A stretch of 64,000 bases of DNA, taken from the NCBI GenBank assembly GCA_020628645.1, contig JAHDES010000009.1, positions 1 through 64,000 of the forward strand, in the 5' to 3' direction. Position numbers and translations under genes: made by a program. Below the pieces are notes generated by a model. The model made no database searches. It was not told the origin of the DNA and worked only from the letters and a program-made list of their open reading frames with translations. Positions 58,742 through 64,000 of the stretch are shown here, piece after piece (positions within the stretch are counted from its first letter, which is position 1; each line of letters starts with the position of its first letter). This DNA comes from Saprospiraceae bacterium. Its GTDB lineage: Bacteria; Bacteroidota; Bacteroidia; Chitinophagales; Saprospiraceae.

Positions 58742-61276
58742 TTAGGCATTTTGTAATTGCAATCTTCGACGCCAAGTTAAATACCCCAAAATACTAGCAA
58801 CCAAAATAATCAACAACCACTCATGGGGCTCAGGAACTGAACCTGCATCATTCATAGAAGCATTTTGAAGGCTATTTTTACTCTTTTTCAAATCAAAACG
58901 ATCATAATCTGCCTGACTTTCAAGTACCAACATACTCGAAATCGGAGTGACGACGTACGCTTCTTCTGCTTCACGAATCCATTCATGCTCCCGCTCTTTT
59001 TTATTGAAATAGTCTTTTCCAATTTTTCTCATCAAGGCATTATAGGAAAACAATCGCATCAAGTGATCGGGTGCGGTAACTTGAGTTGTTGCATTATAGG
59101 GAATTTCTTGAATGTAGACCTTTGCATATTGATTGGCTACCGCAGATGTCGTCTCCGCAAGAGCAGGAAATTCATCTTTTTGAATCAAATTGGCTATTGA
59201 GACAGCTTCTTTATTTTCTAACTGTATGCATCGCAATTCTTTTAGCGATTTCAAATAAGGGCTGATTTCTGTAGTTAAGTTAAAAACTCGAATGGGATCA
59301 TTTTGTGCTTGAAAAAAGGAACTCAAGTCTTTTAGAAAGGGGCTTTTTTCTAAATCATCTAAAGTAGGCGTTAACTGACTATATTTTGAAATGACAATCG
59401 CTTTATTTGGCGCATCTATTTTATGAAATGGAAATAAAGTGAAATTTTTCGTTTGTAAATAATCCACCAAATCATCTTTATTCGTAGCCGTCAGACGTTC
59501 TAATTTATAGGTATAAACATAAAGTTCATGATCCAGTTGTAAGGCATTCCAAAGGGAAGTGATCTCACGAGAAGACCAAGCGCGATTGATATCCAGATAG
59601 ATTTTGGTAGCATCTATTTTTTCAACATTATTTTGTAATTCTTTAAGTTGGAAACTTCGTTCATTAAAACTAAAAACACCCTCCGATAAAGGAGGTGCAT
59701 CACATCGTAAAGTCCAACGCGAATCATATTTTCCAGTATAAGAATAGCTATTTCCTTCTTGGCTAAATGAAAAAGGCGTTTCTAATTTCGTAAATGAACC
59801 ATTGATAATGACATTAATACTTTCATGGGCATTTTTATAATAGGGGCCTTCAAAATCAATATTTTCATACACCAATTCTTCTCCCTCCAAGCGCATGGGC
59901 GTGCTTACCCCAATTTTAAATTGACGATCTTCATCAGGCGTACAAGGAAAAATACGAACCGTGACTCGATTGCCTTCTTGCCAATGCAACAACAATGGAT
60001 CGCGTCGTTCTCGTCCTACAATTCTTGCATAAGCAGAATCAGCTTTTTGCTTGGTGGTCAGATAAGCAGGCGATTCCTCTCCATTCACCCATAAAGAAGA
60101 AGAAGTCACTACCGACCCCTCGGGCAAATAAAAGGTATACAAGGCTTCTTGCTGTCGTTGCCAACGCTCTACTTGGCTATTCTTGATTTTAAACGTCTTT
60201 TCTGTATACGCAAGGCGATAATCTGGAAACAATTGAACATTGGTAACAATATCTGTAGTCGATAAATTATCACCGCTCCAAAACTTCCGTTCTGTGGTGT
60301 GTCGTTCATCAAATAAGGCACGAAGTACTTGAATTTTATCCTCATTCTTCAAATCAATTTCTCCTGTTATGGAAGTAGCAAGTACCACAAATGGATCATG
60401 CTTGATGCGTTCATTAATACGATTATCCATCGGAAAATCACTCCACGATAAATAATTTGCATCTGTGAATGTCAAGCCACTTTTGAGGGCGCGCTTGGTG
60501 ATCCCATCTCGTTTTAAGTTTTGGCTCAGATGCACCCAATCTGGAAGCGAGGAATCATGTTGGGGTGAATTCGTGGTATGAAAACTAGTTTCAATTTTAT
60601 TTTGAACGCCTTGAAATCTGGTTGTGATGTATCCTAAAAAAAGTAAAGGTATTGCGACACCAATCGCTGTATATTTCCAATAATTTGGTGATTGCAATAG
60701 AAAAATTCGGGAAATTTTAAAGAATACGGAGAAAAATAATAATGGAACAAAAGTATGCAATGATATTCCAAAAAACCAAAACGATAAAAGCGTGATAGGA
60801 TACAATGTTCCGACATAAAAATTCTCATACAAATGAAAACACATCCCCATTCCACTCACTAAAAGCACGATAGCATCCAACCATTGGGGGCGTTTTTCTT
60901 CCCATAAAATATGAAGTACCAAAAATAAATTAGAAATCAACAAAAAAGCAACTACCCAATTGGTTGAGATTTGAAATACGGGTAGTGAGCGATTTAAGGC
61001 ATAGGCACTCACATTTAACAACTGTAAGAGAATCACATTTCTACGAAAGCTATAAAATCCCCAAAAGCGATTGGTTTGTTCTTTTTTTTCAAAAACGACA
61101 ATGATGAAATAAATGAAGGTCAGTAAATAACATACAAAAAAAGTAGCTCCAAATAGATCAAAATTGGTTTCATAGACATTCGCTGTTCCTGTAAAAATAG
61201 CCAGCGATAATGCCAACATAAAAAGTCCCGCTAAAGCTGTTCGGTCTTTGTTTAAAGTGGCAAGGATAGATTTCAT
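58742..61276 (-). CDS. XrtN-system VIT-domain protein with PEP-CTERM-like tail
   Basis: 844 residues. Multiple membrane helices fill the first 230 residues. A VIT domain follows (about 350-470: YTEKTFKIKNSQVERWQR..LYTFYLPEGSVV, KADSAYARIVGRERRDPLLLHW). The next region resembles a von Willebrand-type/VIT C-part. The last 31 residues are VPEPHEWLLIILVASILGYLTWRRR and a short tail: a PEP motif (residues 815-817), a hydrophobic helix and an Arg cluster, as in PEP-CTERM signals. It is the expected dedicated substrate of the exosortase downstream (2-bp gap). The function of the system is not known. Confidence 0.85.
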   Translation of the reverse strand: MKSILATLNKDRTALAGLFMLALSLAIFTGTANVYETNFDLFGATFFVCYLLTFIYFIIVVFEKKEQTNRFWGFYSFRRNVILLQLLNVSAYALNRSLPVFQISTNWVVAFLLISNLFLVLHILWEEKRPQWLDAIVLLVSGMGMCFHLYENFYVGTLYPITLLSFWFFGISLHTFVPLLFFSVFFKISRIFLLQSPNYWKYTAIGVAIPLLFLGYITTRFQGVQNKIETSFHTTNSPQHDSSLPDWVHLSQNLKRDGITKRALKSGLTFTDANYLSWSDFPMDNRINERIKHDPFVVLATSITGEIDLKNEDKIQVLRALFDERHTTERKFWSGDNLSTTDIVTNVQLFPDYRLAYTEKTFKIKNSQVERWQRQQEALYTFYLPEGSVVTSSSLWVNGEESPAYLTTKQKADSAYARIVGRERRDPLLLHWQEGNRVTVRIFPCTPDEDRQFKIGVSTPMRLEGEELVYENIDFEGPYYKNAHESINVIINGSFTKLETPFSFSQEGNSYSYTGKYDSRWTLRCDAPPLSEGVFSFNERSFQLKELQNNVEKIDATKIYLDINRAWSSREITSLWNALQLDHELYVYTYKLERLTATNKDDLVDYLQTKNFTLFPFHKIDAPNKAIVISKYSQLTPTLDDLEKSPFLKDLSSFFQAQNDPIRVFNLTTEISPYLKSLKELRCIQLENKEAVSIANLIQKDEFPALAETTSAVANQYAKVYIQEIPYNATTQVTAPDHLMRLFSYNALMRKIGKDYFNKKEREHEWIREAEEAYVVTPISSMLVLESQADYDRFDLKKSKNSLQNASMNDAGSVPEPHEWLLIILVASILGYLTWRRRLQLQNA

Positions 61277-61391
61277 GGTTTTGTAGATTTTAAAAGTTTA
61301 AATAGACTTTGATTCTTTTTGACTAATACACTGTAATCGAAATAATTTTCAACTTCAATATGGTCTACACCAATTATAACGTCTTGAATTT

Positions 61392-61411
61392 CAAGGGAAC
61401 ATGTTCCCTTG
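61392..61411. promoter_or_regulatory. Perfect 20-bp palindrome
   Basis: CAAGGGAACATGTTCCCTTG is fully self-complementary, lying 116 bp upstream of the VIT gene start and 157 bp after the end of the NACHT gene. A palindrome this long fits a dimeric repressor or activator site for the XrtN operon; the sequence alone does not show which protein binds. Confidence 0.45.
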
Positions 61412-61567
61412 GGGCAATCATGAAACTTAAACTAAGTTAGATTACATTGTACTAATGACGTAAGATTATGCTTGCTTATTTTAGCAGTTCCAGAATTTAA
61501 CAACTAAAAGTACTTTGCAATACAAAGTTAAAGTATAAAAAAGAGAAAAGCAAGAAAATAGTAACAA

Positions 61568-63994
61568 TCAATAGTTAAAAACTACTACCCCTTTTTTCTT
61601 TAATTTTCTTATGATAGCATTATCAATTTTTTTATTAAAAAGAATAACTCGTTTTAAGCTAGGAAACTCAAGTAACATTTTGGAATTTTCCATCTTATTG
61701 TTAGAGTAATTATAAATTCTGAGAATTTCTAGATTTTTTAGTTGTTTCATAATATAGAAATCTATACCATCTGAGTAATAAACATTCATCCTTAATTCTT
61801 TTAAAGAATTAAATAAAGGTAACAATTCTGATACTCTTGGATAGTTATCTATTTCTAAAGATATAATATTATCTAATTGATTAATTAATAAATTGTAATA
61901 CATCCAAATCTTATGTCGACCACCATATTCTGATAAGTCTAATCTTTTAATATTAGAATATTTAAGTACTTCAAATAAGTAATACTTACCTGTTATGCCA
62001 CTTGACAACTTTACACTATACAAATTTGGCAATACTTTTAATATCTCTTGAGGCATATTCCGATCAATAATTAAATTTTTATGACTTAAAATTACTTTAT
62101 CAACAAATAAATCTCTATCTGGACAATATTTAATGCCATCTAAAAGGGCATCTCGCACTGTATTAAAATAATTTCTTTTATTGTCAAATTCCATTAATAT
62201 CTCCAATGCATTTTCAGTACCAATTAGGGCAAGAGTCCTAATAATTGCAACTTGCTCATTCGCTTTTAATTGCTGCTTATACTTAAGATATGGTAGTACC
62301 ATTTCCCCTACAGTAGCTAATAATTTAGATTCAGACACTTTTTTAGGAGGCACTAATTTTTTTAAGCGCTTTTGTACTTCATTGATCGTTGCTGTTTCAA
62401 CTTCGCGTGTTATATCCATACAACCTACCGCCAAAAGATGCAAATAGGCTCGCTCTTTTTTATTTTGATCCCCTTTTTCTAATAATTTTTGAATAATTTC
62501 GTTTGCTTCATTTGTTCTAGCCAAACCACAAGCTAGCTGAATCACCTCTCGCCATTGATCATTCGTTGAATTTGTAATCAATACGCCTGTATCTCCTTCT
62601 TCTATAGTGGCTTTGGCTGCAAGATATTCTTCAAAGGTACGATGTGGGAAATCAAGAGTTTGAATAGTAGGTTGTCGAAGTATACCTGAGCGTTCTACAA
62701 AGTAGCGTCGTATAGAAGTTCCGCTTGTGTTAGAAGGGATATTTTTTAGTCCCTTGGCACGTTTTTCAAGTCGTTCATCTGCTTTTTCGACTTCCACTTC
62801 CGACCAATTATTCCGTATCAACCAATAGGCAAGATCGGCTAAAAGGATTCGTTTATCAGGATCTTCTAGTTCAATATAATCCTCCATAGAAATTTTTCGT
62901 TCAACATCTCGACGGAAAAACATATTAATACAAGCTTCATACAGTTCCACGCGACCAGAAGGTAACTTAGTAGAACGATCCCGATGCAAGGCACAAATCA
63001 TCGCACATAAAAGAGGACTTGTAGCCAATTTTCGAAGATTCCTATTTGATTTGATGGTGTTTTTCAAAAGACTACTTAATTCATCTAACTGCTCTAATTC
63101 TTCTACTTCTTTTTGTTGAAAAGATTCTTTAACTGCTTCATGCCAATGTTCTACGAACAACTCTATATCACGCGAACCCATTTCTTGCAAATCTGCATCC
63201 ATAAATCCAAAATCAGCTAACCAAGCACTTTTAGCAGCATAAGGACGAGAAGTTACCACCCATTTATTGTTGGGGTATAGTTCATCTATTTCTTTGATCC
63301 ATTCTTTAATAGTTTCTCTTTTCTCTTCTACAATTTCATCTACACCATCCACTAAAATAATTCCTCTTCCTTCTTGTAATTGTTCTATTGTCCAATTTTC
63401 AGGTTTGGTATCATCAATAACTTTAGAAATTAAAGCAGTAAACTGTTTAGGTGTGGGCAATTCTTTATCAGAAAATTCTCTTAATCGTATAAAAAAGGGA
63501 ATGCACTGATTCCAAGCTGCTAGTTCTCCTTCCATTGCAAGAGATGCAGACATCACGGCTACCCATTGCATCAAGGTAGTCTTACCAGAGCCAGCAGGTC
63601 CTCGAAGTAAAAGACGATTACTTTTTTGAAGCGCTTCATCAATAGAGAGATTTTCAATCAGATCATAGCTATCTTCTTCATCGGCAGATGATGTTTGTTG
63701 AGATTGATATTCAACAGATAGACTTACATAGGCTGTACTTAGTTTATATCGTCTACTCGTATCATTTAGGTCGACACCAAACAACTGAAGTTTATCAAGT
63801 TTTCGGGTGACTGCTCTTCGATAATCAGATTCATATTTTTTTGCTTTTTCATCACCCGATTTATTATTCTCTTGAATACGTCGGACTTCCTCAAGGATTT
63901 GAGTGGCTAATTTTAATATAGCATCCTCTCTTTTTAGTACTTCCGCAAAACTTTTTTCAGTAAAATTTGGTAATAATCCAGCAATTTCGGTCAT
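61568..63994 (-). CDS. NACHT NTPase with LRR-like C-terminus (bacterial NLR-type)
   Basis: At least 808 residues; the frame is open to the window edge, so the true start and an N-terminal effector domain may lie outside. Residues ~1-120 are a helical linker. The NACHT core has Walker A RGPAGSGKTTLM (132-141), Walker B GIILVDGVDEI (about 211-221) and a STAND-type HETFxEYLAA-like segment, FPHRTFEEYLAAKA. The C-terminal 250 residues repeat LxxLxxLxLxxx patterns (NLYSVKLSSGI, SNIKRLDLSEYGG, LKNLEILRIYNYS), resembling leucine-rich repeats used as sensors. Bacterial NACHT proteins of this kind act in anti-phage immunity by sensing and then activating an effector. No effector is seen in this window, and its trigger is unknown. 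Confidence 0.75.
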   Translation of the reverse strand: MTEIAGLLPNFTEKSFAEVLKREDAILKLATQILEEVRRIQENNKSGDEKAKKYESDYRRAVTRKLDKLQLFGVDLNDTSRRYKLSTAYVSLSVEYQSQQTSSADEEDSYDLIENLSIDEALQKSNRLLLRGPAGSGKTTLMQWVAVMSASLAMEGELAAWNQCIPFFIRLREFSDKELPTPKQFTALISKVIDDTKPENWTIEQLQEGRGIILVDGVDEIVEEKRETIKEWIKEIDELYPNNKWVVTSRPYAAKSAWLADFGFMDADLQEMGSRDIELFVEHWHEAVKESFQQKEVEELEQLDELSSLLKNTIKSNRNLRKLATSPLLCAMICALHRDRSTKLPSGRVELYEACINMFFRRDVERKISMEDYIELEDPDKRILLADLAYWLIRNNWSEVEVEKADERLEKRAKGLKNIPSNTSGTSIRRYFVERSGILRQPTIQTLDFPHRTFEEYLAAKATIEEGDTGVLITNSTNDQWREVIQLACGLARTNEANEIIQKLLEKGDQNKKERAYLHLLAVGCMDITREVETATINEVQKRLKKLVPPKKVSESKLLATVGEMVLPYLKYKQQLKANEQVAIIRTLALIGTENALEILMEFDNKRNYFNTVRDALLDGIKYCPDRDLFVDKVILSHKNLIIDRNMPQEILKVLPNLYSVKLSSGITGKYYLFEVLKYSNIKRLDLSEYGGRHKIWMYYNLLINQLDNIISLEIDNYPRVSELLPLFNSLKELRMNVYYSDGIDFYIMKQLKNLEILRIYNYSNNKMENSKMLLEFPSLKRVILFNKKIDNAIIRKLKKKGVVVFNY

Positions 63995-64000
63995 GTATTG

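Noticed and set aside
1-64000. tRNA, rRNA, tmRNA, RNase P and CRISPR arrays
   Set aside because: No conserved RNA gene sequence or repeat-spacer pattern was seen. Weak hairpins alone do not support a call. A covariance-model scan would be needed to exclude degenerate cases.

Overview
This AT-rich window comes from a member of the Bacteroidota, most plausibly a Saprospiria-type marine or gliding lineage; the class-level placement is inference. The support is type IX secretion (T9SS) C-terminal sorting domains on three proteins, SprB-type repeats, a TonB receptor with its DUF4249 lipoprotein, the coathanger-type C-terminal domain on two secreted proteins, DUF4199/DUF2141/DUF697 proteins, bacillithiol (bshB1-type) and futalosine-menaquinone (mqnB-type) enzymes, exosortase N, and a Bacteroidota promoter (TTTG-N19-TATATTTG). 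I see no rRNA, tRNA, CRISPR array or prophage.

Layout. 0-12 kb: threonine aldolase, an esterase, a lipoprotein gene split by a small IS200/IS605-type element, a fructosamine-kinase-family protein, a T9SS cargo, a large lipoprotein, a DUF697-SHOCT protein, dihydroorotase and purK. 12-18 kb: a fascin-like beta-trefoil protein, an unknown gene pair, a large secreted PQQ-type sugar dehydrogenase with PKD and T9SS domains, and an SprB-repeat protein. 18.9-23 kb: a two-gene ATPase + HNH cassette resembling the Septu anti-phage system, then an outer-membrane barrel, futalosine hydrolase and a queuosine-precursor transporter, all on one strand with stop/start overlaps. 23-35 kb: housekeeping genes including a CtlX-type hydrolase, two SDR enzymes, dnaK, DedA, an OmpA-like protein, NUDIX, cobalamin adenosyltransferase and a 7TM-HD phosphodiesterase. 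35-38 kb: a very divergent ClpB-like ATPase with a dead first Walker B motif and a release-factor-like tail. 38-54 kb: envelope and secreted proteins (LysM, DUF4199, a glycosidase-like lipoprotein, a TonB receptor, a lipase-like hydrolase). 54-57 kb: a gene-poor stretch with an orphan promoter and terminator, then bshB1, glutathione peroxidase and a FabH-type synthase. 57-61 kb: exosortase N with its VIT-domain partner carrying a PEP-CTERM-like tail. 61.5-64 kb: a NACHT NTPase with LRR-like C-terminus that may continue past the window edge.

The intergenic DNA is rich in small inverted-repeat elements. One family of about 105-110 bp (40337-40442, 55990-56093 and 5608-5717, with single ends at 112-132 and 43735-43757) looks like a miniature transposable element. 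Candidate immune functions are the Septu-like cassette (18928-20792) and the NACHT protein (61568-63994). The most unusual protein is the Clp-like fusion at 35113-38361.
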